Assembly (NCBI GenBank): GCA_030710605.1 | Contig: CP092884.1 | Span: 19,573,483 to 19,637,482 of the forward strand | Direction: 5' to 3' | Length of the DNA: 64,000 nt | From: Cordylochernes scorpioides | Taxonomy: Eukaryota; Arthropoda; Arachnida; Pseudoscorpiones; Chernetidae | Shown here: piece after piece, positions 52,381 through 63,049 of the stretch | Layout of the letters: every line of letters begins with the position of its first letter | Numbering within the stretch: position 1 is the first letter of the stretch | The notes under the pieces: model-generated | Databases searched by the model: none | What the model was told of the DNA's origin: nothing | The model's input: the letters and a program-made list of their open reading frames with translations, nothing else | Position numbers and translations under genes: made by a program

Positions 52381-53857
52381 TCTAGTAGAAGCAAGAGCCT
52401 TGGTCCAAAAATGATAGAAAAATAGATTTGGTTTATAAGTGGAAATAGTTGCTGTTGGCATTTTAGGCATTTTTTTGTGCGTGTGGGAGGTTGCAATTGC
52501 ACAATTCAAATAATTTGTCGAGAGTTAAAATTTATAAAAACTCAAATATAAATTCAAAGAAAAATATCAGAAATTTTAAAACCTCAATTTAAGAAAGCCA
52601 TAAACTACAAATGCGAAACAAGGAAAAAATTACATTTGAAATCAAAATAAATACTTCATCAACTAAGCCAGAGAATGACGAAAAGTAAAAAAAAAAGAAA
52701 AGAAAGATAAACCCACCTTAAATGAAAAGAAAGCCTCCTCAAGGACCCGAAAATCTGAACCCAAAGACACTAATATACAAATATAATTGTAAATGAACCC
52801 TTGTATAAAAAACAACCTTATCCCCCATTGTAAATATTATGATCTAGGTTGCTCCCTTTGAGCAGTACCTAATAAAGGTATTTTGGAACTGAACTTTTGG
52901 AACCCAAATATATAACGTCTCATATTTGTATAATGTACAGTAAATCCAGTCTTAAGCAGTCATTCAAAGAACCGATGCTTGGATAACCCAGGTTAAAGCA
53001 CATGTATTAAGCAAATACAATACCGCATACAACAGGTTTCCTGTACATTTCATAACTTCTTATAATAATGCACACATTTTCTAGGATTTATATATTCAAT
53101 AGATGCAGTTTTTGGTATTCGAGTAGGTTCACATTTTTAAGCTCGTACAAACGGTGGATATATGGTGCGTTCAATCCTAGTTGCACACAACTGGGCGGGG
53201 ACAGTTTAACATTGACTTCCAACACAAGGGAATAAACGAGAAGGCGGGTGGTGTAAATTGTGCAAATCTGATCGCGGTATAGAGTCTAGAAGGGGTGGAT
53301 AGTTGGAGAAGCGAAAACTTCTCAAATGGCACTTCGAGGTCTGCAGTTTGCCGTGCTCATTCCTCCACCTCCTTCTTCTTTTCTTCTGCACACCCAGACT
53401 GACATTGTAGATTTACTTCTTAGATTATAATAATTTTAATTGATTTAGTTCTGATTAATGTATATACAGCCAAACCTATTTAATTTACCACCCCAAGGGA
53501 AAGGTGCTTCCTGTTGAATTAGAGTAAGGACTTTGAGATAGAATATTATAGTCGGCATTTAAGTGAGTAACTTGATTGACATTAACCAGAGGTCGAATTA
53601 AATGAGTTATGCCGTTTGTAACGTACTTATAAAATAAATTAAATCACACATGGGTGTACCCCAAAATCAGCACTCAACTGGAATTTCTCTCTAAATCAAG
53701 CTATTGTAAGACCAAAATGGGGGGGGGGGGGGGGGGGGGGGGTGGGGGGGTAATGCTATCAATTTGAAATTTCAAGTACTTAAATGATGCGATCTGTGAC
53801 GTGAGTGTGTATAAGCATAAAATATTCTCCAGAATTCGTTATTTTACCTTTCATTTA
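52381..53857. other. AT-rich intergenic DNA with pogo-type fragments and a G run
   Basis: TACAGTAAATCCAGTC near 52934 and TACAGCCAAACC near 53465 resemble ends of pogo-type MITEs. At 53719-53750 there is a run of 24 G, one T and 7 G. I see no coding region. Confidence 0.4.
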
Positions 53858-54056
53858 GTAGGCCAGTAATAGGTTTGAGAACTGCGTTGCATATAGTAAG
53901 CCAGTAATAAGTTTGGGAATTGCACTGCCTATAGTAGGCTATTAATATGTTTGGGAATTGCGCTGCATATAGCAGACCAATAGTAGATTTTGGAATTGAA
54001 CTGCATAAAGTAGGCTATTAATATGTTTGGGAATTGCGCTGCATATATCAGGCCAA
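53858..54056 (+). repeat. imperfect minisatellite, about 40-bp unit
   Basis: Five diverged units built on TAGGC(C)A...TAATA.GTTTGGGAATTGC.CTGCATATAG, first near 53858, the last ending CATATATCAGGCC at 54053. Confidence 0.7.
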
Positions 54057-54539
54057 GAACCGGGCAGTACAGAATGGTCTAGGTAACAATTCTGATTGAA
54101 GTATTTATATTACAAGTTCTGAAAATCGTTATAAAGAACCAGGATTATAATAAGGAAAGGAGAAGAATTCCTGGATACCAGTGAGGGGCCAACACACTCC
54201 CCCCAACCAAGATTGTCATGGCATCTGCTATATTATTTATATAATGGTCTCTCTTTGTTTGAAACTGTGAGATCAACTTGTTCTTCCACCTTAGTGTGCG
54301 ACTCTCAGGGTATACTCTCTTCATGCTCTATAAGAAGACTTCTTTAACCAACCCAATTACATGTTGTACATGCCATGTCTCGAGAAGTAGTTCAGTGTGA
54401 ACAATATGAACAGTTTCGTTAAAAACGCAGACACAAAGATTAAACCTTCAAATTCTGCCTTATTATCAAGTATACAGGAGAGCTTCCATGGGAGTAAAAC
54501 TCTAAAAATAACTATTTTCATCACCTAAATGACCATTTT

Positions 54540-54725
54540 TATCAATTAGAAACTCTCCGACAAGAGAATGTCTATCCTAAAGGACAACACCTAGTTGCAG
54601 AGCCAAAGTGTCCATTAGGGAGAGGTTCTACACTGTAGTACAATATCCTAGGCGGTTTAATAGATTAAATTGACCAAACCACTGAAGGGTTCACCACTGA
54701 TAATCCAAGTCCTTCCAATTGATAT
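54540..54725 (+). repeat. decayed copy of the permuted-hammerhead repeat
   Basis: Carries GGCGGT, GATTAAATTGACCAAACCAC, GGGTTCACCACTGATAATCC and CCTTCC in the same order as 32199-32270. The core is damaged (GAA and CUGAUGA both changed). The outer pairing GAAGG with CCTTC is kept by paired changes relative to GGAGG with CCTCC. The preceding block (54545-54640) has a relative at 15843-15910. Confidence 0.55.
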
Positions 54726-55866
54726 TTAGCCTCTTTATGAGTTCGAAAAATTAACACACACAAAAACTACTTTTAAGCGGGATTACACATAGAAAATACT
54801 TAAACATAAAGCAAAAAGTAGCTTAACACACAGAAATGCGTACACTCAAGAGATACAGGGCTAAAGGGAGGACGCAAATAAAAAATGACACGTTATAACA
54901 AAACCTGTACTTATTTTTTTTATTCAAGGTTGATAGGAGCGGACCGGGGCTACACAGGTATGCGAGAAGATCACCAGACACGAACACAGATAACTCTTTA
55001 AGCGTCTCTACACAACAACTCTCAGGAATATTCTTGTATACCCTTTAAACTCCTGTTGTACAATGTACAAACATGACCATATTCGTCCAATGAGAAGGCG
55101 TGGCAGATCAGTTTGCTAATCAAATACAAACCATTTTCCCCATCTAATTCAAACGGTCTGAGATGTTTATATTTGTGTCAAATAATTTGACAAAATATCA
55201 ATGAAAATAATTTATTTCCCCCAATAGATGTCTCTAAATTTTAAAACACTCGACCTTTGCACTTACAAAGAGCCAAGGCACCGTTTGACTCTATGAACTA
55301 GCTCACCAGTGAGGCTGGGTTTGTGAAGGGTAGAATAGGACGACCATTAGGATAATTTATTGCCACTATAATAGCAACATTACTACAATATGGCAATCCA
55401 AAAAATTTGAAAACTAGAAAACATGCCACGCAATAAAAATAATAAGAGACCTAAGATATATACATATTCTCTATTAACTTAGTCAAAATTATAAAAAAGA
55501 AAATGTACTATATAATCCGTGGCTATTATATGAATTTTCCAAAACTGGTATTATTCATGGTATTATCTTTATCACTACCATCACGTTTTGTAATGGGGTG
55601 TTGAACTGAAGAAATTGTTTTGATGCAGTTTTAAAGAGAGATGTTGCTTTTTTGGTACAAATATATCCTCCCGGAAAAAAATTCATCTATGGCCAAAGAA
55701 TTGGCCTAGCAACATTGCAAGTTAAACATATCTTAAAATTCAGAAATTCGGAAGATTCTTGGATTATTTATGTATCTCATGAAATGTATCCGACGTAGCG
55801 CGAAACATTCTGGTGTTGTGGCTTTGTCACCGACCGGAGTCTTGCAGATACCGTCAACAGATGGAG
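54726..55866. other. intergenic DNA, nothing firm recognised
   Basis: AT-rich with no recognisable coding region or repeat boundary. Confidence 0.4.
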
Positions 55867-56167
55867 CTAAATGCATATTTTGACAGGAGAAGTACGGTCA
55901 ACGAATGCTAAAGTACGGCACCAACCTCCGACCACCTCGGCTCTCAGTTTGGCTGCCAGGGTCCGACGGAAGGCTAGGGACTCCTGCTGTGCGGGCGGAG
56001 CGAAGTCAGGGCGTTGGACTAGAGCCTGGGCGGCCTGCGCTGAACGAGGGCGGTCCGGGGACTGCAGTCCCTGCAGCTGCCGCTCGCGTTCCTGTCTCTT
56101 CAGGGCTAGCAGGCGGTCCCGCTGTTCCCGCAGGTACTGGCGCCGTTCCTCAGCCACCTGCGTGCTC
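55867..56167 (-). CDS. CFAP36: CFAP36 (CCDC104)-like last exon
   Basis: A GC-rich open exon. It reads EERRQYLREQRDRLLALKRQ, then a proline/alanine-rich bridge, then RRTLAAKLRAEVV. This parallels the C-terminal helices of CFAP36, 'LR.RE.YLK..RDKL...(R/K)....' followed by 'LLKRRLLAEKLKEEVI'. CFAP36 is a ciliary protein with an N-terminal BART-like domain that binds ARL3. The acceptor is TTAACAGTCAG, with the exon starting at 56167. The frame runs about 18 residues beyond the conserved end (WCRTLAFVDRTSP...) to a TAG at 55867-55869. Either this is a lineage extension, or a donor just after GVGG splices to a shorter end. Confidence 0.65.
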
Positions 56168-56578
56168 CTGACTGTTAAGTTCTGCAGGAGTATGAAATCT
56201 AAGAAAATAGCGCGCCACATTTACATCAAATTTGAAACTATTTAGAGAAATTTCTTTCTTTCTACCACCAAAACAACTCTCTACTGTTCTTTCTCCGATG
56301 GAAAATATTGAAAGAGTCTGGTCACCATTAGGGGTGAAAACTTCCAGTGGTTTCGTCAGTTTGAACTATCCTTACCGAATATTTCTTTCTTTGCCTTCGT
56401 TTCACTAAGACCTCGAATTGATACGTTGAAAGCATCTTTGAAATCTCGAAAGGATAGAAAATGGAAAAAAAGTTATTTATGAATTTATAACGAAAAAGAT
56501 GTATTCTGAAAGATTACATCGATCAACTGGATTTAAGAAAAAGGTATATCCTGATCATGTAAATGAAGGCCTCTGAAA
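56168..56578 (-). repeat. intron with a decayed permuted-hammerhead repeat
   Basis: On the - strand, 56370-56275 reads TTCGGTA, CTGACGAAACCACTGG, CACCCC and a CAGACTC end, a worn relative of the 32199 core. The CUGAUGA box is lost. The rest of the intron shows nothing. Confidence 0.45.
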
Positions 56579-57086
56579 GCCTGCGCCATCTATCGGAATA
56601 AATATGAATTAAACGTTGAATTATTTCATCAGAATATTGGCTAAAACCTTTTTTTGAGAACGTCAACCATGTACCTGTTTAAGGCTATTTGCCCTCATCA
56701 GCGCGGTGCGGGTTGCACCATTACGGACTTCTTTGTTGTCCTAGGCATCATGCCGCAAGACATCAACAACGATCAGTTGCTTGATCAGGAGAGACAATAT
56801 TTTAATATTTTACCACCTGGTCTGGTGCATTCTCCTCCCTATTTTATAGACAAACTTTCGTACAGGCTTAGATCTAAGCTGTCCATCGGCGTTTTCTATA
56901 TATGTTTTTAAATAAATTTATTATTATAGATATAGATAATAACATTATAATAGCCTCTCCTTATCGTTCAACTGAAAGTTGCTGATGGCTTGCGTCATCT
57001 ATCGGAATAAATATCAACTATTCGTTGATTTTTAATTTTTACAGAATTGTCCAAATACCCATTTTTTATTAATCAAGAAAAGATAA
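56579..57086 (-). repeat. diverged copies of the canonical hammerhead repeat
   Basis: Two copies on the - strand. The first, 56579-56740, has CTGATGAGGGC but its second core box is damaged (TTAAAC in place of CGAAAC). The second begins near 56960 and holds CGGAATAAATATCAACTATT and the spacer before the intact core at 57087. Confidence 0.6.
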
Positions 57087-57126
57087 CCACGTACGCGTTT
57101 CGGGCTGTTAGCCCTCGTCAGCGTGG
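57087..57126 (-). ncRNA. hammerhead ribozyme, type I (intact core)
   Basis: On the - strand: CCACG, CUGACGA, GGGC-UAACA-GCCC, GAA, ACGCGU, A17, CGUGG. Helices I and II are perfect. The variable core position 7 is C and the cleavage triplet is GUA, both allowed. Helix III is the self-complementary ACGCGU, as at 26351. Confidence 0.8.
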
Positions 57127-58104
57127 TGCAAGCTGTATCTCAACGAGTTCCAGTTCAAAATAACTTTATTAAGTTCCGCTCAGCAAGAGCAACTTATATC
57201 ATAAATTTACAATCAATAGTTATGTACAGGGGGGTCATCAAATATATACACACATACACATATATACATAAATAGAAATATATACATTAACAAATATTTA
57301 TAATCCGTATTTTGTGGATCCAATCTTGAACCATCTGCTGCATGTTTATATAAATAGGTTTAGGGAAATATTCCGATGACGCAAGCCATCAACAACGTTC
57401 AGTCTCACGATAAGGAGATGACCTTTTTCTTAATTTATGCACCTTATCCCAGTACAATATCACATTTGTACTATTTTTTCACATAATAATAGAAATATAA
57501 TATTGATATTATATGATATATTCCTTTATAAATAAAAAAAAATATTGAGGACAAATTTATTCATTCACTAAACAGAAATTGACACGCATGCCACAACAGA
57601 AATTAATTATATGCAGTTTAAAATATTTATATTTTTTAAAAATAATATATATGCTTACATGACTAGAATTGATTTCTATACCATCAGAATTGTGTGTGTG
57701 AGAGAGATGATTTTAAACAATTTCATTTTAAAAATATTTCGTGCAATTGGTAACTTGAAGTACACCTTCTTCCAAGTACATACATGAGGATCAAACACAG
57801 GCTCAATTAATTTAGAATAAACGATTTATAAAAGTATTTTATAAAAATATCGCAATCCATAAGATTCAACCTTCAAAAACGGCACATCTTGGATATAAAA
57901 ATAAACTGCGTTTTTATTGCCTGGCATTTCGACGATCAGAACGTTGAAAAAGACGAATGTTCTGATGGTTGAAATATCATACAATGAAAACGCAGTTTAT
58001 TTTTCGATCCTAGATTTGCCGTTTTTTATTTGAAAAGTATCTTTGTGCACACAAATATGCATTTCCTTCGTTGAAGTCAGGTTCTGTAGCCCAGTGACAG
58101 TCAC
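57127..58104. other. CFAP36-like intron with repeat fragments
   Basis: 57363-57482 is a + strand fragment of the 331-bp hammerhead repeat (GACGCAAGCCATCAACAAC, CACCTTATCCCAGTACAAT) without a ribozyme core. The rest is AT-rich. Confidence 0.5.
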
Positions 58105-58173
58105 CTCAGGGGAAGGAGTGGCCGCTGCAGGTTTCCCGCCGCTGTCAATACCGGGTGTTTCCTCCGAGGGGAC
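58105..58173 (-). CDS. candidate internal exon of the CFAP36-like gene
   Basis: A 69-base GC-rich segment, VPSEETPGIDSGGKPAAATP and three more residues, between a CTGCAG acceptor and a GAG|GTGACT donor on the - strand. The composition fits the poorly conserved middle of CFAP36. There is no diagnostic motif, so the assignment rests on splice sites, base composition and position. Confidence 0.35.
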
Positions 58174-58389
58174 CTGCAGCCAAACGACATTCACCCTTGT
58201 GTAAGCGCTAGCTCTTCAATTGATTGAAAGAAAAACGGCATGAAGAGAGCTTTTCGTACTAATCTTGATTCTGCAAGTTGAGGCGGGGACTTCCTCTACT
58301 ACTGTAAATATATTCCTGGAAGAGAGGGCCCAGTTATAAGGAAAAATAAGAGCTCGAATCTCATAGTATTGTTTTTACTGAAAATAATA

Positions 58390-59715
58390 TTACCTAAAGA
58401 GAGTACAAAATATGAACAAAACATGTGTGACACGAGAGAAAGAAAATAGAGGTAAGCCGGGTTCTTGGAGTGTAAATCTCCAACTACCTGGACTGTACAG
58501 CAGTCTAGAAGAAATTTCTAGCCATGGGGAGGGCAGATTGCTGCGGTGAACCAGGTAGTTCCAGGCTGGCAGTAAGTAAGGAAGTAGGGGCAGGGCTGTA
58601 TGGCTGAAGTCTTGTACTCCGAGTAGAAGGGCTGTTGGTAACCTGTGTAGCATAAAAGCTGGAAAGAAGAAAAGGAAGTGGTCTACAGTTTGTGACTCTT
58701 CCCGGCAGTGAGGACATGTTGGATCCAGATCTCTATGCCAGAAATCTAGATCTGCAAGAACGTGACCAGTAAGGATGGTAGTGGTGGCCATTCCAAGATA
58801 AATTTTGGACAGGAATGACCTAAGGCGGATAGGAGTGGATGCAAATCTTTTAGTCCGCTGTTTGGGTAATCTTGGGAGTAGACTAAAGTCCATGCTTCTA
58901 TTGCAGATGAGGGGGAACGGCTGCGGGCAAGGCTTTGGGGAAGGATGGAGTAGGACGATTCCAGGTTAGAGATTGCTGTAGTCTTTGCAGCCTGGTCAGC
59001 CAGTGTATTGCACTGTGTATTGTACAAAGACTGACCTGTGATGCTTGGTCTAGCGCAAGAATTATCTCCGCAATTAGAGCTGATTGGGCTGGATCAGGAA
59101 CACATATAGCAGCCAGTAGAGATCTGCAGTCAGATGCTATAGTGACTCATGGGTTGGCTGGCTTCCTTTCCGCGAGGCGAGTTGCCCAAAGAATGGCAAG
59201 TAGTTCGGCTTGGAAAGCTAGCAATCCGGATAGAGTCAGAGGCGTATTGGTTAGTCTTGTGAAGGAAGGATAATTGCGGAACTAACTCCTGCCTCGGATT
59301 TTGATCCATGAGTATGTATAACAGTGGAAGTGACCTTGTCGTATTCTAGGCTGAAAATAATTGAGCGTCGGAAAGGGGGGTATGGAACAGAAGCTGAACC
59401 AGGCCGAAATTCGAACTGGCCCTCCTTAACCGCCTTGAGGTAGGTCATTCGCGCTTTTATTATTATATCAAGCGGATGGCTACCATTTAGAGAAATTGCT
59501 GAAATAGAGGAAGTGCAAGGGCCACCTCGTAATATGCGACGCGGGAAGAGGTATTGCAGACTCCAGAGCTGTCGGATGCCTTCTCTAGAGGAAGCGCGAC
59601 TGCCCAAGGCAGAGACCTCATAGAGGAAGGCCGGGACTACCACAGCTTTGAAAATGAGGATTCCAGTCACAAATGACAGTCCAAATTTTCTCTGGATAGC
59701 ATTCCTGTGTGACAC
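58390..59715 (-). pseudogene. LINE 3' part with RNase H (I/R1-type), broken
   Basis: From right to left: FKAVVVPAFLYEVSALGSRA and RMTYLKAV (the region after reverse transcriptase). RNase H motifs follow: HTHGSKSEAGVSSAII near 59310, AELLAILWATRL near 59200, SDCRSLLAAI near 59115 and NTLADQAAK near 59000. A zinc knuckle, CPHCREESQTVDHFLFFFP, is near 58700. RNase H placed after reverse transcriptase is typical of I, R1 and LOA-type LINEs. Stops and frameshifts are spread through it. It lies in the CFAP36-like intron. Confidence 0.75.
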
Positions 59716-60143
59716 GGGAAATTTAGGGTTAGCAGATAAAAAAAAAAGAAAAACAGAAAATAAACAAAGATAACCGGAAATATAGAGGCCGTGGCGAGGT
59801 CGTAGCGGCTACGACCTGGTGCGAGATTATTTACACCAGCCTGGCATTGATAAGTTTTGTACACATAATAATAAACGTGTGAGCAATAGCTAACCAGAAA
59901 TTATTTGAAAAAGTAAAAATAAACGTATTTTAAAGTAGTTTTCAGGTTCTTTTATTGTGTGTAAGTTAGTTATCTATCTACCCCCACCGTATATGCACCT
60001 AATCTATTTGTTTATTACAAAACACACGCTAGTATCATATAAATCTATCTAAAACTATTGAGAGACACACCAGAACAAAAATAGAGGATATTATGTTTAG
60101 AGACAGAGAGATCAGGTAGCGAGGGTTAGCTAAAACTACATAC
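59716..60143. other. intron, nothing recognised
   Basis: AT-rich DNA with no feature beyond an ACGACCTGGTGCGAG block next to the LINE. Confidence 0.4.
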
Positions 60144-60233
60144 CGGAGCGGCAGATGGCTTGGGTCCACGTAGTGGGGGGAGAGTCTTGGTCCCGTCGTC
60201 CACTACTTTGGGGACCGTCTCTTCCATCGTCAT
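60144..60233 (-). CDS. candidate internal exon of the CFAP36-like gene
   Basis: 90 bases, GC-rich, reading MTMEETVPKVVDDGTKTLPP and LRGPKPSAAP, between a TCTCAAG acceptor and an CCG|GTATGT donor on the - strand. The frame is open and codon-like but carries no family motif. An alternative open frame also exists, so the phase is uncertain. Confidence 0.4.
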
Positions 60234-60986
60234 CTTGAGAGCCTACATCCACCAGCAATCGGCTAACAGACACCATAAACAATCGGGACAATAATAATGC
60301 ATTTCGAACTTTATGCGATTTAATGTGAAGCGACTGATTAGCAAGTTTTAACGTTTCTATATATTTTTAAAATCTCTTCACTTACTATCAGATATCGGAC
60401 TACAACCACTGCCAACTAACGTGTTAGTTGACCTAGTCTTCACCATCACTAAAAATATTCACAGTTACATCGAACAATAACATTCCTTCACCCGCCACTA
60501 GCCACATTCACCACCACCAACAATCGGTCGTCAGTTTCCACAATCACCAATTGTCCCAAAGACACCTCTAACAACCATGAGTCTACAACCAATATCTCCA
60601 ACACCGCTTAACAGTCACGAAAAATGAAACTACAGTCGTTATCAACAATGTATTACTATCACTACCACAACAATGGAGATACCACCATCATCAATCAGCA
60701 TAGAGAAAAAACCATCAACACTCGGCCTAATCACCACCACCAACAATAATCAGCCTACAGTCACTACCAACGATCTGCACAAACATTCACTCTCTTTACA
60801 CCTGCTATCACAATGTTTATTTGCTTTTTTTTATGTTTTCCACGTGTGTTTGTTTATGCCTAGCGAGAGTTCTTTCTTCATCTATTATATAACACACACA
60901 CTCAGTTATTTTAAAGGAGTTCTTCAAACTTATAGTCTTTTGTCCCTCTCCGGTGTTGGTGGACAATTCATAAAAGAATCTGGTAG
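60234..60986. other. intron, nothing firm recognised
   Basis: CA-rich simple sequence (ACCACCA/AACAAT runs, 60480-60760) and otherwise plain DNA. Confidence 0.4.
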
Positions 60987-61523
60987 TACAGTGGTACCTC
61001 GACATACGAGTTTAATTCGTTCCGCAACCTTGCTCGTATCTTGAATTACTCGTATCTCGAAGCAAATTTCCCCATACAAAACAATTGAACTACCATTAAT
61101 CCGTTCCAACCTCCAAAATGTCACCCCAGTTATTTTTGTTACGTGGTTTTAAATAATAAAAACCTATTTATAAATATCAAATATTTATTGAACAAAAACA
61201 AAAAAGAGAATGTCAAGAAATAAATTAGATATCCTCACTTGTCTTTGCCTTTTTCGCTTCATTTTTCTCGCTTTCACCTGTAGGCCGTTTAGAAAAAAAC
61301 ATGTCCAAGGAGGTTTGTTTCTTCCTCCCTGTTTTTGCTTTTCCTAAAATGTTTCTTTCTTCTTCTTCATTATTATTTGTTCTATATGCAAAGCTTTGTT
61401 TTTTGAGACTTGAATAAACAAATTCAAGTTTAAATTATAAAACTATTTTAGAGGCGTAATATTCTTTTTAAAATAAAACAATTTCTACTGTCCTTACTGC
61501 GATGGAAAAATTAAAGGGAGGGC

Positions 61524-61583
61524 CTGGCTCATCAGTGGTGAACCCTCCCAGCGGTTTCGCCAGTTTAATCTACCATACCGCTG
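61524..61583 (-). ncRNA. strand-permuted hammerhead-like core, copy P4
   Basis: Same as P2 (62005): CAGCGGU, A17, UGGUA, linker, CUGGC, GAA, ACCGCUG, GGAGGGUU, CACCA, CUGAUGA, GCCAG on the - strand. All core bases are present. Confidence 0.6.
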
Positions 61584-61894
61584 TTATATTGCATTTTTGG
61601 AACTTCCTTTTATAGGTGACTGTTGTAAGACTCTTGGAATGGGTATTTTAGAAGAACTATGGACATAAGCTTTTAGGACAGCAGAATTAAATATATTTAT
61701 AAATATATAATATGCTTCGAGCAATCGCTCTTCCGCAAATATCAAATTGTGTCTTTTATTAGAACAATAATGTTATGATGTACTAGAGCGCCATCTGTTA
61801 TTAAATTATTAAACTATTTTAGAGGCGTAATATTCTTTTTAAAATAAAACAATTTCTACTGTCCTTACTGCGATGGAAAAATTAAAGGGAGGGC

Positions 61895-61954
61895 CTGGCT
61901 CATCAGTGGTGAACCCTCCGAGCGGTTTCGCCAGTTTAATCTACCATACCGCTG
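61895..61954 (-). ncRNA. strand-permuted hammerhead-like core, copy P5
   Basis: As P4 but with ACCGCUC in place of ACCGCUG, which leaves six of seven helix III pairs. The core is otherwise intact. Confidence 0.55.
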
Positions 61955-62004
61955 TTATATTGCAACAGTCACCTATAAAAGGAAGTTCCAAAAATGCAAT
62001 ATAA

Positions 62005-62064
62005 CAGCGGTATGGTAGATTAAACTGGCGAAACCGCTGGGAGGGTTCACCACTGATGAGCCAG
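62005..62064 (+). ncRNA. strand-permuted hammerhead-like core, copy P2
   Basis: CAGCGGU (62005-62011), A17 at 62012, UGGUA, GAUUAAA, CUGGC (62025-62029), GAA, ACCGCUG (62033-62039), GGAGGGUU, CACCA (62048-62052), CUGAUGA (62053-62059), GCCAG (62060-62064). Helix III 7 bp, helix II 5 bp, helix I 4 bp plus A-C. A rival hairpin GGGAGGG (62039-62045) with CCCUCCC (62066-62072) is possible. Confidence 0.6.
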
Positions 62065-62375
62065 GCCCTCCCTTTAATTTTTCCATCGCAGTAAGGACAG
62101 TAGAAATTGTTTTATTTTAAAAAGAATATTACGCCTCTAAAATAGTTTTATAATTTAATAACAGATGGCGCTCTAGTACATCATAACATTATTGTTCTAA
62201 TAAAAGACACAATTTGATATTTGCGGAAGAGCGATTGCTCGAAGCATATTATATATTTATAAATATATTTAATTCTGCTGTCCTAAAAGCTTATGTCCAT
62301 AGTTATTCTAAAATACCCATTCCAAGAGTCTTACAACAGTCACCTATAAAAGGAAGTTCCAAAAATGCAATATAA

Positions 62376-62435
62376 CAGCGGTATGGTAGATTAAACTGGC
62401 GAAACCGCTGGGAGGGTTCACCACTGATGAGCCAG
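62376..62435 (+). ncRNA. strand-permuted hammerhead-like core, copy P3
   Basis: Same as P2 at every core and helix position. One base differs in the downstream CCCUUCC segment, which weakens the rival GGGAGGG hairpin. Confidence 0.6.
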
Positions 62436-62719
62436 GCCCTTCCTTTAATTTTTCCATCGCAGTAAGGACAGTAGAAATTGTTTTATTTTAAAAAGAATAT
62501 TACGCCTCTAAAATAGTTTTATAATTTAATAACAGATGGCGCTCTAGTACATCATAACATTATTGTTCTAATAAAAAATTCAAGTTTATTATATTTTTGT
62601 GTGCTTTTAAAGGTCCTCCTCATCCACCATGTAGACCAGTAAGAACTCTTCTGTCTCCATCTTTCGCTCCTAGCTCAACTTTTATCTGTTCACGGAACTC
62701 AGAATGTTCCGGAAATGAG

Positions 62720-63049
62720 TTAGGCAAGTGTCATTAAAAAGGTCAGATGCACGACCTGTTGCAACATTTTCTGGGTGTTTTTTACCACGAACTGTGAAAC
62801 TCTCTCCCACATTCCTAAGATCTCCTTTATCTCACTTGTAGAAATAACCTTCTCCTCTGACTCCTCAAAACCAATTACTTGCATAACCTCAGTATGCTGC
62901 TGTGACTGTAACTCTTGTATCTCTTCATTCGTCAGTTCCTGGGTGTGCTCCTCGATGAGCTCGTTCACGTCTCTCTCTTCACGTTTTGATTCAATACTCA
63001 TAATCTTTTTCTTAGCACTTGACTTTTTACAAACTTTCTTCCGATCCAT
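62720..63049 (-). pseudogene. Tigger-type transposase, N- and C-ends fused by deletion
   Basis: A frame of about 110 codons from the ATG at 63049. A basic N-terminus (MDRKKVCKKSSAKKKIMS) runs directly into the C-terminal tail (VNELIEEHTQELTNEEIQEL, then LGMWERVSQFVVKN and a further block with a broken frame reading FNDTC). The DNA-binding CENP-B-type domains and the DDE core are missing. It cannot transpose by itself. Confidence 0.65.

Larger units (their letters stand above)
61432..62575. mobile_element. four-unit inverted cluster of the permuted-hammerhead repeat
   Basis: Flanked by a perfect 12-bp duplication, AAATTCAAGTTT (61420-61431, 62576-62587), so it entered as one piece. Units a and b lie on the - strand (371-bp spacing, cores at 61524 and 61895) and c and d on the + strand (371-bp spacing, cores at 62005 and 62376), meeting tail to tail near 61966. 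Units b and c are truncated at the junction. No reading frame. The head-to-tail dimers with ribozyme-like cores resemble retrozymes, whose circular RNAs are copied as multimers. Confidence 0.85.

Noticed and set aside
56668..56706. Fourth canonical hammerhead on the - strand
   Set aside because: CUGAUGAGGGC survives, but the second core box reads UUAAAC in place of CGAAAC and helix I is lost, so it is a dead copy.
61979..62075. Ordinary type II hammerhead (helix II open)
   Set aside because: CUGGC-GAA and CUGAUGA-GCCAG pair properly, but only 15 nt follow helix III before CUGAUGA and helix I cannot close on itself. Helices I and III pair only with the upstream block, which gives the permuted order reported instead.
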